Source: an uncultured Faecalibacterium sp. (lineage in GTDB: Bacteria; Bacillota; Clostridia; Oscillospirales; Ruminococcaceae). From it: a stretch of DNA of 64,000 nt. Positions 31,453-39,193 of the stretch are shown one piece after another (positions within the stretch are counted from its first letter, which is position 1; the number at the start of each line of letters is the position of its first letter). The notes under the pieces were generated by a model, which was not told the DNA's origin, did not search any database, and saw only the letters and a program-made list of their open reading frames with translations. Made by a program: the position numbers and the translations under genes. The DNA is taken from assembly GCA_937907025.1 (NCBI GenBank), contig CALESJ010000006.1, positions 1-64,000 on the forward strand, read 5' to 3'.

Positions 31453-33881
31453 TGTGTTTTCTCCTTTGCTGGAGCATTCAGGCGGCGTTCCAATGCATGG
31501 TTGCGGGCACGGTTCAGCCAGAATTCCACCAGCAGGCGCAGCAGGCCAAGGAGCCAGAAGCCTTTGAGCTCCATGACAAGTGCGTCGATCATCCCCATGC
31601 TGACCCTTCCGTTGGTCATCTTGGCCACAGCCCGCAGAGGCATATTGTAATTGAACAGCAGGTTCAGGTCAGGCGTTCCGGCCTGCAGGCTGCGGTTCAG
31701 CAGCGCAGTATGTCCCTGATTGATGAGCCAGGCCAACGGACTGCGGGTGCTCCCGATTTCGCCCAGCGTCATATTGCGGTCGATGACCGTTTTTTCCGGC
31801 GGGAGAGAGCGTCCCAGCAAAACTTCAAATTCGCGGTCCGGCACATGGCGGATGTCCCCCGTTTTGTAATGGGGCAGCGCCAGCCCGGCGTAAGGCAAAG
31901 CATCTCCGCTGCCCGGCACGGTCACAGCCGCCCGGAAGAGGATATCCGCCGCAGACCGGCCCAGAGCAATCCCATACCGGCCGCCTTCCACCGCCCAGCG
32001 GTCGGTGGTGGTATTCCAATAACGGAAGGCCTTTTCGTCCAGCGGAATGGTGAGCGTACAGCTCTCCCCCGCTTTCAGGCGGACTTTGCGGAAGGCCTTG
32101 AGCTGGCGGCAGGGTCCGAACACCCTGGCACCCGGTTTTTCCACATAGACCTGCACCAGTTCGGTACCGTCCAACCTGCCGGTGTTTTCCACCGTAAGAG
32201 TCACTTTGGTGGAATCCACCTGCATATCCCGCCAGGAGAAAGTGGTATAGCTCAGACCGTAGCCGAACGGAAAGGCCACCGGCACATCCGCTGTCTGGTA
32301 GTAGCGGTATCCCACATACAAGGCTTCTTTATAAGGCACAATGCGGCCCGGGCGGGCAAAGGTGTCGGCGGCCGGGGTGTCTTCATAGCGCAGGGGCCAG
32401 GTTTCGGCCAGGTGCCCGCCGGGGCAGGCATGCCCGGTGAGCAGGTCCAGTACGGCACCGGCTACGGCCTGTCCGCCCAGAGCACCGTACAACAAGGCTT
32501 TGCAATGGGGCAGCCAGAGCGTTTCCACCGGGGCACCGGCGGTGAGCACCACCACCACGTTGGGGTTTACTTCTGCCACAGCGGCCAGCAGGTCGATCTG
32601 GTTTTGGGCCAGGCGCATATCGGCCCGGTCCATGCCCTCACTTTCCCGCAGTTCGTCCAGCCCCAGGAACAGCAGAACCACGTCTGCAGTCCCGGCCAGT
32701 GCCACTGCCTCGCTCTGTTTGGCCGGATTATGAGCCCCACTGCGCTCAAAACCAGGGGCATATCCCACGCTGCGGATACCGCTTTCGGCCAGCAGGGCGT
32801 GGACGTTGTCCACTCGAGTGGCATTGACGGCGCTGGAACCAGCTCCCTGGTACCGGGGCACGGCGGCAAAATCACCGATGACCGCCACTTTCGCTGCTGG
32901 GTCCAGGGGCAGAATGTCGCCCTCGTTTTTCAGCAGCACCATTCCTTCGGCGGCGGCCCGCCGGGCCAGCCGGTGATGTGCTTCCTGATCGACAGCTGGC
33001 TTATCTGCCCGGATATGCTGTGCATCCTCCACGAGAGTCAGCAGTTCCTCCATACGGGCGTCGATGTCCGACTCGGTGATTTTGCCGGACTTCACCGCCG
33101 CCAGCAGTTCCCGCACAGCATCCCCGCCGGGAGCCGGCATTTCCAGGGTCGAACCGCTTTTCACGCCCAGGGCATGGTCGTTGGAACCGCCCCAGTCTGT
33201 GACCACCACCCCGGTAAAGCCCCACTCCCCCCGCAGAATTTCCTGCAGCAGATGGGGGTTCTCGTTGGCATAGGTCCCGTTGACCAGATTATAGGAAGAC
33301 ATGATGGTGCGGGGCCGGCCCTCCTGCACGGCGATCTCAAATCCGGTAAGGTAGATTTCTCTCAGAGTACGCTCGTCCAACGTGGAGTCCGACACCATGC
33401 GGCGGGTTTCCTGGCTGTTGACGGCAAAATGCTTGGGACAGGCAGCCGCACCGCCCGCCTGGATGCCCCGGATCATGGCAGCAGCCAGTTTGCCCGCCAG
33501 GATGGGGTCCTCGGAATAATATTCAAAGTTGCGTCCGCACAAAGGACTGCGCTTGATGTTGAGCCCCGGGGCCAGCAGCACATCCACTCCCTGGGCTGCG
33601 GCTTCCTGGCCCATAGCGCGGCCAACCTCTTCCAACAGGTCGGGATCCCAGCTGCCGGCCAGGGTCACGGCCGTAGGGAAGCAGGTGGCGGGCGCGCTGG
33701 GATTGAGGCCCAGATGGTCACTGGCCCCCTCCTGCTTTCGCACACCGCTGGGGCCATCCGACAGCCAGAGGGAGGGGATCTTCTGCCCTGGCAGCGCACG
33801 GGTGCAGAAGGTACCGGCCCCGGAGAGCAGCGCACATTTTTGTTCGAGGGTGAGCCGGCGGATCTTATCTATGTGTTTCAT
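31449..33881 (-). CDS. GH3 family beta-glucosidase-type glycoside hydrolase
   Basis: An 810-residue GH3 enzyme from ATG 33881 (GAGGAG 7 bases upstream). Order: N-terminal barrel with LSDGPSGVR, CPKHFAVNSQE (substrate-binding KH at 150-151) and the nucleophile Asp229 in VVTDWGGSNDH; the alpha/beta sandwich; a fibronectin-III-like domain (about 560-640); and a C-terminal region of about 130 residues with a hydrophobic helix near ELKGFWLLGLLRLL, seen in several clostridial GH3 proteins. No signal peptide, so it acts on imported oligosaccharides in the cytoplasm. Beta-glucosidase or beta-xylosidase specificity is not decided. Confidence 0.92.
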   Translation of the reverse strand: MKHIDKIRRLTLEQKCALLSGAGTFCTRALPGQKIPSLWLSDGPSGVRKQEGASDHLGLNPSAPATCFPTAVTLAGSWDPDLLEEVGRAMGQEAAAQGVDVLLAPGLNIKRSPLCGRNFEYYSEDPILAGKLAAAMIRGIQAGGAAACPKHFAVNSQETRRMVSDSTLDERTLREIYLTGFEIAVQEGRPRTIMSSYNLVNGTYANENPHLLQEILRGEWGFTGVVVTDWGGSNDHALGVKSGSTLEMPAPGGDAVRELLAAVKSGKITESDIDARMEELLTLVEDAQHIRADKPAVDQEAHHRLARRAAAEGMVLLKNEGDILPLDPAAKVAVIGDFAAVPRYQGAGSSAVNATRVDNVHALLAESGIRSVGYAPGFERSGAHNPAKQSEAVALAGTADVVLLFLGLDELRESEGMDRADMRLAQNQIDLLAAVAEVNPNVVVVLTAGAPVETLWLPHCKALLYGALGGQAVAGAVLDLLTGHACPGGHLAETWPLRYEDTPAADTFARPGRIVPYKEALYVGYRYYQTADVPVAFPFGYGLSYTTFSWRDMQVDSTKVTLTVENTGRLDGTELVQVYVEKPGARVFGPCRQLKAFRKVRLKAGESCTLTIPLDEKAFRYWNTTTDRWAVEGGRYGIALGRSAADILFRAAVTVPGSGDALPYAGLALPHYKTGDIRHVPDREFEVLLGRSLPPEKTVIDRNMTLGEIGSTRSPLAWLINQGHTALLNRSLQAGTPDLNLLFNYNMPLRAVAKMTNGRVSMGMIDALVMELKGFWLLGLLRLLVEFWLNRARNHALERRLNAPAKEKTQ

Positions 33882-33927
33882 ACGTTGCTCCTCATAGGTG
33901 GGTGCCTCTTTTCGGTCAATGCGTCTT

Positions 33928-33956
33928 ATTATATCGGACTGACGCCCGGCACACAA
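33928..33956 (-). promoter_or_regulatory. Promoter of the GH3-GtrA operon
   Basis: On the minus strand TTGTGT (33951-33956), 17 bases, TATAAT (33928-33933). Confidence 0.7.
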
Positions 33957-33960
33957 GATG

Positions 33961-33992
33961 CAAAAAGCCCCTCGCCATAAGCGAAGGGCTTT
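33961..33992 (-). terminator. Terminator of the WbaP-like gene
   Basis: Hairpin of about 11 bp (AAGCCC.TCGC with GCGAAGGGCTT) just after the stop codon, followed leftward by TTTTT; it precedes the GH3 promoter directly. Confidence 0.85.
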
Positions 33993-33996
33993 GCTT

Positions 33997-35442
33997 TTAT
34001 TCCGCGCCGGTGCGCTTGAACACCACGCCGATGGTCTTGACCAGAATGCGCATATCCAGTCCCAGGGACCAGTTATCGATATAGGTCACATCCAGTTTGA
34101 CGACCTCCTCAAAATTCCGGATGTCGCTGCGGCCGCTGACCTGCCACAGACCGGTCAGGCCCGGTTTCATGGAAAGGCGGCGCTTGTGGTGGGAATCGTA
34201 CTGCTCGTACTCATCCAGCGTGGGCGGCCGGGTTCCTACCAGGCTCATATCCCCTTTCAGGATGTTCCAGAACTGGGGCAGCTCATCGATGGAAGTGCGG
34301 CGGATGAACTTGCCCACCTTGGTAATGCGGGGGTCATCGTCCATCTTGAACATCAGCCCCTGCATCTTGTTCTTTTTCATCAGTTCCTGCTTGCGTTTTT
34401 CGGCATCCGCATACATGCTGCGCAGCTTATAAATGTAGAATACCCGGCCATTGAGGCCCACACGCTTCTGCCGGAAGAAAAGAGGGCCGGGGCTTTCCAG
34501 CTTGAGGGGAATGGCAGTGACCGCAATGATGGGCACCGAGATAATCAGGCCCACCAGTGCCCCCACAATATCCATGACCCGTTTTAGGATCATGGCACCG
34601 AAATCATGTTCCGTTGCCGTGATGGTGACAAAAGGCACACCGCCCGCCGTTTCCACGGTGGTCTGCAGTTGCGGGAACCAGCCGCCCTGCTGTCGGGCTG
34701 CCGCGGTGTAGGGTTCCAGCACGGTCACGTTCAGGTGCACGCACAGGCCCATGCTCTCCATCTCGTTGAGAAGCGGCCGCAGGGAATCCCCGCTCTGGTA
34801 CGATACATTGACGTAAATTTCATCCAGCGGTTCCCGGCGAATCCATTCCAGCGCATCTTCATACACAGCCGCCACCGGCACGCCTTCCACCCGGCCGCCG
34901 GGTTCCTGGGCATCCAACAGGACCACACCCTGCAACTTTTTGTCCCAGTCATGTTTCAGGTCGCGGATGAGAGCCGATGCCCGGTCGGAGGTGGTGATAA
35001 TGCCCACCAGCGTGGCCAGCGACCCCTTATAGAAATACTTGTTCAGATAAGTTTTAAGCGCCGTATGGGAGAGATACAGACAGACCACATTGGCCGCCAG
35101 AATTCCCAAATACATATACCGGGATTCCAGCAATGTCGCTTTGGTCAACAGCAGGCAGACCGCCAGCACCGCCCCCAGCAATACCGTATTGCGCATACAG
35201 TGCAGCAGTTCCGATTTCCAGCCACGGCGGGTCAGGCGGGAGGCACCGTTGAATCCGGCATATACCACCACAAAGGCCAGCATCAGAATCAGGGTGAACT
35301 GCCCCCAATCCTGATGGTTGTAATCCAGCAAGACATGCAGGACTTTATCTGTGACCAGCCAGGCTGCCACGGCGCTGACCAGCAGACTGAGGGCATCCGC
35401 CAGGAAATTCAGCGCATATTGGATTTTATCTTTTTTCGCCAC
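33997..35442 (-). CDS. Polyprenyl glycosylphosphotransferase (WbaP/EpsL-like)
   Basis: A 481-residue priming transferase for exopolysaccharide synthesis. The start is GTG 35442 with AGGGGGA upstream. Four N-terminal hydrophobic segments (to about 120), a CoA-binding-like middle domain, a fifth hydrophobic segment (about 290-312), and a C-terminal transferase domain with SPGPLFFRQKRVG, KLRSM, DELPQFWN, VGTRPP and GLTGLWQVSGRS. It would transfer glucose-1-P or galactose-1-P to undecaprenyl phosphate. It is a single gene, separate from the PglC-like gene at 8930. Its -35 box lies in the loop of the upstream terminator. Confidence 0.93.
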   Translation of the reverse strand: MAKKDKIQYALNFLADALSLLVSAVAAWLVTDKVLHVLLDYNHQDWGQFTLILMLAFVVVYAGFNGASRLTRRGWKSELLHCMRNTVLLGAVLAVCLLLTKATLLESRYMYLGILAANVVCLYLSHTALKTYLNKYFYKGSLATLVGIITTSDRASALIRDLKHDWDKKLQGVVLLDAQEPGGRVEGVPVAAVYEDALEWIRREPLDEIYVNVSYQSGDSLRPLLNEMESMGLCVHLNVTVLEPYTAAARQQGGWFPQLQTTVETAGGVPFVTITATEHDFGAMILKRVMDIVGALVGLIISVPIIAVTAIPLKLESPGPLFFRQKRVGLNGRVFYIYKLRSMYADAEKRKQELMKKNKMQGLMFKMDDDPRITKVGKFIRRTSIDELPQFWNILKGDMSLVGTRPPTLDEYEQYDSHHKRRLSMKPGLTGLWQVSGRSDIRNFEEVVKLDVTYIDNWSLGLDMRILVKTIGVVFKRTGAE

Positions 35443-35548
35443 AGGCGTTCCCCCTGGTCGTCGAATTCATTTCGGATATCCGGAACCGGATTTTTTCCCG
35501 TATCGGCTCTGCCGCTCCCTTTGCAGCGGGCGGAGGCACATTGTTTTT

Positions 35549-35577
35549 AGCATACCACAAAACCCCTGCCGGTGCAA
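35549..35577 (-). promoter_or_regulatory. Promoter of the WbaP-like gene, -35 box inside a terminator loop
   Basis: On the minus strand TTGCAC (35572-35577), 17 bases, TATGCT (35549-35554). The -35 hexamer is exactly the 6-base loop of the terminator at 35558-35591. Confidence 0.65.
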
Positions 35578-35591
35578 CGGCAGGGGTTTTG
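35558..35591. terminator. Perfect-stem terminator between the phosphoribosyltransferase and WbaP-like genes
   Basis: A 14-bp perfect stem CAAAACCCCTGCCG/CGGCAGGGGTTTTG around a 6-base loop. It ends the leftward phosphoribosyltransferase-like transcript. Confidence 0.85.
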
Positions 35592-35638
35592 CGAAAAGAG
35601 AAAAGGACATCGGAGCACAGAGCTCCACTCATGGCAGA

Positions 35639-36277
35639 TTACAGGCTGGAATAGCCATAGCTGTTGACCAGCGCATCGATCTTGATGCCTTGCTTGCACC
35701 ACGGGCAGTTGCGGGAATCGTAGCTCTCGTAATCGCCCAGGGTGGACGGGTCAAAGATAGAAGTGACCGGATAGCCGGAACATTCGTTGACGGTGGCAAA
35801 GATGGAAGTAATGCCCGCTACCATGCCACCGTAATAATCCACCGCTTCCACAGCGGCCTGGGCGGTGTAGCCGGTGGTGACCGAAGCTGCCAGAATCAGC
35901 ACATGCTTGTTGGTGATCATGGGGGCAGTGTTTTCCCGGAAGAGCAGCTGGCTGCCGCTGGTGTGTTCGGGGCTGACCACATAGATGGTCTGGTGGGCGT
36001 TCATATTCACATATCCGCCGCGGGTCAGCTCGGAGGCCAGGCAGGCGCCGATGACCTCGGTGCCGTCCAGGCACAGGACCGTGTCCACAATGGTGGTGGC
36101 GGTATAATGGCGCACCAGTTCCTGGGCAACGGCACGGGCTTCGGACAGACGGGTCTTCTGCATGGTAACGTCGATATAATAGTTGATATGACTGTGGCTG
36201 GTGGCAAAATGGCCTTTTGCCACGCGCAGCAGCAGGTCTTTCTTTTTGGTGGGCAGCTTGACCAGGCTGATGGCCAT
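35639..36277 (-). CDS. Phosphoribosyltransferase homologue (PyrE-like) with altered PRPP motif
   Basis: A 212-residue protein from ATG 36277 (AAGGAG 8 bases upstream) resembling orotate phosphoribosyltransferases. The type I PRPP-binding motif normally has two acidic residues before TTG; here it reads VLILAASVTTGYT with Ala130-Ala131 at those positions, while TTG and the surrounding beta-strand are kept. The C-terminus has a CPWC pair and an aromatic tail. It may bind a nucleotide without catalysis, or use PRPP in an unusual way. It is a single gene with its own promoter (36338-36366) and terminator; no pyr genes are near. Confidence 0.7.
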   Translation of the reverse strand: MAISLVKLPTKKKDLLLRVAKGHFATSHSHINYYIDVTMQKTRLSEARAVAQELVRHYTATTIVDTVLCLDGTEVIGACLASELTRGGYVNMNAHQTIYVVSPEHTSGSQLLFRENTAPMITNKHVLILAASVTTGYTAQAAVEAVDYYGGMVAGITSIFATVNECSGYPVTSIFDPSTLGDYESYDSRNCPWCKQGIKIDALVNSYGYSSL

Positions 36278-36337
36278 GGGAATCACTCCTTTTTTCCACT
36301 TTTTGTCTGCGTGAACAGCGCGTAAGTTATTACTTTT

Positions 36338-36366
36338 ATTGTAAATTCTTTTTGTTCCGTTCGCAA
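36338..36366 (-). promoter_or_regulatory. Promoter of the phosphoribosyltransferase-like gene
   Basis: On the minus strand TTGCGA (36361-36366), 17 bases, TACAAT (36338-36343). Confidence 0.65.
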
Positions 36367-36442
36367 GCGGCGGCCGCCGGAAATACCCGCCAAGATTTCC
36401 CCCTTGTTTTTGTCGGTTTTGACCATCGGCTTTTTCCCTTGC

Positions 36443-36471
36443 TTTACACCCCCCGGGCGTGATGCTATAAT
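36443..36471 (+). promoter_or_regulatory. Promoter of the dnaD-dnaC-like operon
   Basis: TTTACA (36443-36448), 17 bases, TATAAT (36466-36471), about 37 bases before the ATG. Confidence 0.85.
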
Positions 36472-36508
36472 ATGAGGATATAAAAAACAAGGATGGAGGA
36501 ACGCAGGC

Positions 36509-37411
36509 ATGGGATATCGGCTGGCAGCACATAACGGGGACACGGTGGCAGTTCCCCGGCTGGTGTGGCAGCATCTGCCCCGCGCAGATGGCGATGCGGT
36601 GCGGGTGGCCCTGTACCTCATCGGCGGGGGCGCTCCCGACCCGCGCACCATTGCCCATGATCTGGGACTGAAAAGTATTGAATCCGCCAAGCGTGCCCTG
36701 CAGTACTGGGCCGGGGCCGGATTGCTGGAAAGTGACCGCGGGGTCCCCCAGCCGGAGCTGCCCAAGCCGCCTCACATCGACCTGACCACCCTGAACGACC
36801 CGTATGTGGCGGTCCTGTGCCAGGAAGCCCAGGCCGCGTTGGGCCGTGCCCTGAGCCGCAGCGAGCTGCAGCGGCTGGTGGGGCTGTATCTGCAGGACGG
36901 ATGGCTGCCTGATGTGATCCTGACCTGCTGTGCCGAGGTTGCCCGGCAGGGGCGCTGCACGGTAGCGGCCGTCAGCCGGGAACTGACCCGCTGGCGGGAG
37001 GCCGGGGTGGAAACCGGTGCCGATGCCGAGCGTTTTCTGAAACAGGAAGCCCTGCGTGCCGCCCGCTGGAGCGAGGTGGCTTTGCAGTTCGGCACCGAAG
37101 CGTCCCGCCTGACCCGGTGGGAACGCACCGCCATCACCCGCTGGTATGAGGAATGGGGCTTTGGCGCCGACATGATTGCTGAAGCCATCCTGCACGCCGA
37201 AGCCCACTGCACCGTGCGGTATGTGGACGGCATTCTGCGCTCCTGGCATTCCCAGGGGCTGACCACCGTACAGTCGGTGCGGGGCAAGGGGCAGCTTTCC
37301 GGTGCCAACATCCTGGCCACCAGCCAAAAGCCCGCCGCCCCTGCCCCGGGCAAGAAAGATCTGTTCCACGCCAACTGGAACGCCGTGTTTGAGGATGAAA
37401 CGGAGGACTAA
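36509..37411 (+). CDS. DnaD-domain replication initiation protein
   Basis: A 300-residue protein with an N-terminal winged-helix-like region (about 10-75, with TIAHDLGLKSIESAKRALQ) and a DnaB/DnaD C-terminal domain (about 195-270) ending in a YVDGILRSWHSQGLTT segment, the YxxxILxxW signature of the family. Such proteins help load the replicative helicase at oriC or at stalled forks. GGAGG lies 9 bases before the ATG. It is followed after 3 bases by the helicase-loader gene, the usual dnaD/dnaC pair of Firmicutes. Confidence 0.88.
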   Translation: MGYRLAAHNGDTVAVPRLVWQHLPRADGDAVRVALYLIGGGAPDPRTIAHDLGLKSIESAKRALQYWAGAGLLESDRGVPQPELPKPPHIDLTTLNDPYVAVLCQEAQAALGRALSRSELQRLVGLYLQDGWLPDVILTCCAEVARQGRCTVAAVSRELTRWREAGVETGADAERFLKQEALRAARWSEVALQFGTEASRLTRWERTAITRWYEEWGFGADMIAEAILHAEAHCTVRYVDGILRSWHSQGLTTVQSVRGKGQLSGANILATSQKPAAPAPGKKDLFHANWNAVFEDETED

Positions 37412-37414
37412 CCC

Positions 37415-38383
37415 ATGCGCACCAAGGACGAACTGTTCCGCGAAGCGCAGCGCCACATTGCGGGGCGCCGCCAGCAGGCCGTGACCCGTGCCGAGCGCAT
37501 GCGCACCGCCGCTTTTGCGGCCCATCCCGAGCTGGCCGCCGCCGAGGAAGCCCGGGTCCAGGCTGGTCTGGGACTGACCCTGGCCGCCGCCCGGGGAGCC
37601 GATACCGCCCCCGCTGCCCGGAAGCTGGAGGAAGCCGGCAGGACACTTGAGGAGGCTCTGCGCAAGGTTGGGTACTCCCCTGCCGATCTGGAGCCCCGGT
37701 ACACCTGCCCCCTGTGCCATGATACGGGTCTGTACAAGGGAACCGTCTGCCAGTGTGTGGCCCAGGTGGCCCGCACCCTGCGGCGGGAGGAGATCAACGC
37801 CGCCAGCCCCTTGGCTCTGTGCGGATTTGATACCTTTGATGTGACCCGCTACCCGGCGGAAGTGGAGCCCGAACTGGGCGGTCCGCCCCGGGAATATATG
37901 GCCAAGGTCCTGCAGTTCTGCCGCCGCTGGGCGGATGGTTTCGGCCAGCAAAGTCCGAACCTGCTGTTTATGGGCGGTGCCGGGCTGGGCAAGACCCATC
38001 TGGCCCTGGCCGTGGCCGATGCCGTGCTGGAAAAAGGATACGATGTATTGTATACCAGCAGCGCTGCCCTGGCTGCCCAGCTGAGCCGGGAACATTTTGA
38101 CCGGGACAGCGAGGACAGCTGGCTGGCCGCCTGCAAGGAAGCCGACCTGCTGATCCTGGATGACCTGGGCACCGAGCACATCACCGCCCTGACCATCAGT
38201 GTGCTGTATGAATTGGTCAACACCCGCATGCTCTGCCACCTGCCCACGGTATACACCACCAACATCACCGACCAGGGCATTTTTGAAGCCCGCTATACCG
38301 AGAAGGTTTCCAGCCGGATGCTGGGCAACTGCCGGATTTTCAAATTTTTCGGCGTAGACCAGCGGCTGAACCGGGCCAGATAA
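37415..38383 (+). CDS. DnaC/DnaI-like helicase loader ATPase
   Basis: A 322-residue AAA+ ATPase. The N-terminal 100 residues are helical, then a zinc site CPLCHDTG...CQC (about 98-112), then the ATPase core with Walker A GGAGLGKTHL (about 186-195), Walker B LLILDDLG and a sensor in YTTNI. This is the DnaC/DnaI/IstB-like family that loads the replicative helicase. It is not next to a transposase of the IstA type, and the DnaD partner upstream makes the replication role more likely than IstB. A terminator follows at 38402. Confidence 0.9.
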   Translation: MRTKDELFREAQRHIAGRRQQAVTRAERMRTAAFAAHPELAAAEEARVQAGLGLTLAAARGADTAPAARKLEEAGRTLEEALRKVGYSPADLEPRYTCPLCHDTGLYKGTVCQCVAQVARTLRREEINAASPLALCGFDTFDVTRYPAEVEPELGGPPREYMAKVLQFCRRWADGFGQQSPNLLFMGGAGLGKTHLALAVADAVLEKGYDVLYTSSAALAAQLSREHFDRDSEDSWLAACKEADLLILDDLGTEHITALTISVLYELVNTRMLCHLPTVYTTNITDQGIFEARYTEKVSSRMLGNCRIFKFFGVDQRLNRAR

Positions 38384-38401
38384 GATATTGCCTATAAAAA
38401 T

Positions 38402-38436
38402 ACCCCGCTGCCCTTTCGGGTGGCGGGGATTTTTGT
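38402..38436 (+). terminator. Terminator of the dnaD-dnaC-like operon
   Basis: GC-rich hairpin CCCCGC/GCGGGG with an inner stem, followed by ATTTTTG. The IS element begins about 20 bases further on. Confidence 0.85.
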
Positions 38437-38459
38437 TTGAGTGCTTAAGCGCAAAAAAA

Positions 38460-38478
38460 CCACCAGCTGTGCTGGTGG
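38460..38478 (+). repeat. Left-end subterminal hairpin of the IS200-like element
   Basis: 8-bp stem CCACCAGC/GCTGGTGG with a 3-base loop. Confidence 0.75.
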
Positions 38479-38510
38479 AATAAAGCGGCTTTAGCCATAG
38501 ACAAAAGAGA

Positions 38511-38569
38511 ACCTCCCTGTAGAATAGGATGTGGGTTTGCCAACCACATTCCAAAAACAGGGAGGTTGT
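38511..38569 (+). promoter_or_regulatory. Hairpin sequestering the tnpA ribosome site
   Basis: AACCTCCCTGT (38510-38520) is the exact complement of ACAGGGAGGTT just before the tnpA ATG. Pairing hides the GGAGG Shine-Dalgarno, the known self-limiting design of IS200 tnpA. The loop contains a second small palindrome (GTGGGTTTGCCAACCAC). Confidence 0.75.
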
Positions 38570-38576
38570 CTTTGAA

Positions 38577-39056
38577 ATGAGGAATAACAAAGACGTAGAT
38601 AGTTTAAGCCACACAACGTGGAGATGTCAATATAATGTGGTATTCGCACCAAAGTATCGGAGAATGGTAGTGTACGGGCAGATCAAAAAAGATATAGGGC
38701 AGATACTGAGGCAGTTGTGCGAACAGAAAGGAATCGAGATCATCGAAGCAGAAGCGTGCCCGGACCACATACATATGCTGATCAGCTTTTCGCCAAAGTA
38801 TAGTATCGCGTATGTAATGGGATACTTAAAAGGGAAAAGCAGTCTGATGATTTTCGACAGGCACGCAAGTTTGAAGTACAAGTATGGAAACAGGCATTTC
38901 TGGGCAAGAGGGTATTTCGTAGACACAGTAGGCAAAAACAAAAAGCGCATTGAGGAATATATCAAAAACCAACTGCAACAAGACCAGATAGCAGACCAGA
39001 TGAGCCTCAAAGAATTTGTTGACCCGTTTACGGGTAGCAAGAATACCAAGGCATAA
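38577..39056 (+). CDS. tnpA: IS200/IS605-family transposase TnpA
   Basis: A 159-residue HUH/Y1 transposase from ATG 38577. The metal-binding HUH motif is HIH at 64-66 (PDHIHMLI) and the nucleophile Tyr is Tyr128 in RIEEYIKNQ. Length matches IS200 TnpA (about 150), so the gene looks intact. It acts as a dimer on single-stranded DNA with both hairpin ends. GGAGG lies about 11 bases upstream but inside a hairpin. GC content is clearly lower than the surrounding genes, fitting recent arrival. Confidence 0.95.
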   Translation: MRNNKDVDSLSHTTWRCQYNVVFAPKYRRMVVYGQIKKDIGQILRQLCEQKGIEIIEAEACPDHIHMLISFSPKYSIAYVMGYLKGKSSLMIFDRHASLKYKYGNRHFWARGYFVDTVGKNKKRIEEYIKNQLQQDQIADQMSLKEFVDPFTGSKNTKA

Positions 39057-39078
39057 AAAGAGGCCCCTTGAGGGGCCT
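39055..39078 (-). terminator. Leftward terminator after tnpA, blocks incoming transcription
   Basis: AGGCCCC/GGGGCCT palindrome (39061-39078) followed on the minus strand by CTTTTT. It would stop transcripts entering the element from the P-type ATPase gene. The right arm is also part of a larger inverted repeat with 39116-39127. Confidence 0.6.
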
Positions 39079-39163
39079 GCCACGAGAAAGGAATGCAGTT
39101 GGCAGACCCATTCGTGGCCCCTCAAGGAGCTTTGCTAGTACGATGCCCTTATAGGGCTTACTC

Positions 39164-39188
39164 AAACCACCGGCTTAGCCGGTGGTTT
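39164..39188 (+). repeat. Right-end subterminal hairpin of the IS200-like element
   Basis: 11-bp perfect stem AAACCACCGGC/GCCGGTGGTTT with a 3-base loop, ending 5 bases before the stop codon of the ATPase gene. Confidence 0.8.
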
Positions 39189-39193
39189 TGATT

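Larger units (their letters stand above)
38453..39191 (+). mobile_element. IS200/IS605-family element with tnpA only
   Basis: Single-strand transposing element with subterminal hairpins at both ends: left 38460-38478 (CCACCAGC/GCTGGTGG) and right 39164-39188 (AAACCACCGGC/GCCGGTGGTTT). Both begin AAACCACC, as expected for the two folds bound by one TnpA. There are no terminal inverted repeats or target duplication. The element carries no tnpB. The exact cleavage sites are not determined. It sits between a terminator and the stop codon of the P-type ATPase gene, so no gene is broken. Confidence 0.85.

Noticed and set aside
37415..38383. IstB transposition helper
   Set aside because: Same ATPase family, but there is no IstA and the DnaD-domain gene precedes it, so helicase loading is favoured.
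36278..38614. Very long leftward open frame extending the phosphoribosyltransferase-like gene through 38614
   Set aside because: It is antisense to the dnaD-dnaC-like pair. High GC keeps the frame open; the real start is ATG 36277 with a ribosome site and promoter.
39057..39163. tnpB or omega-RNA in the IS200-like element
   Set aside because: No TnpB frame exists and the space after tnpA is only about 100 bases, mostly inverted repeats.
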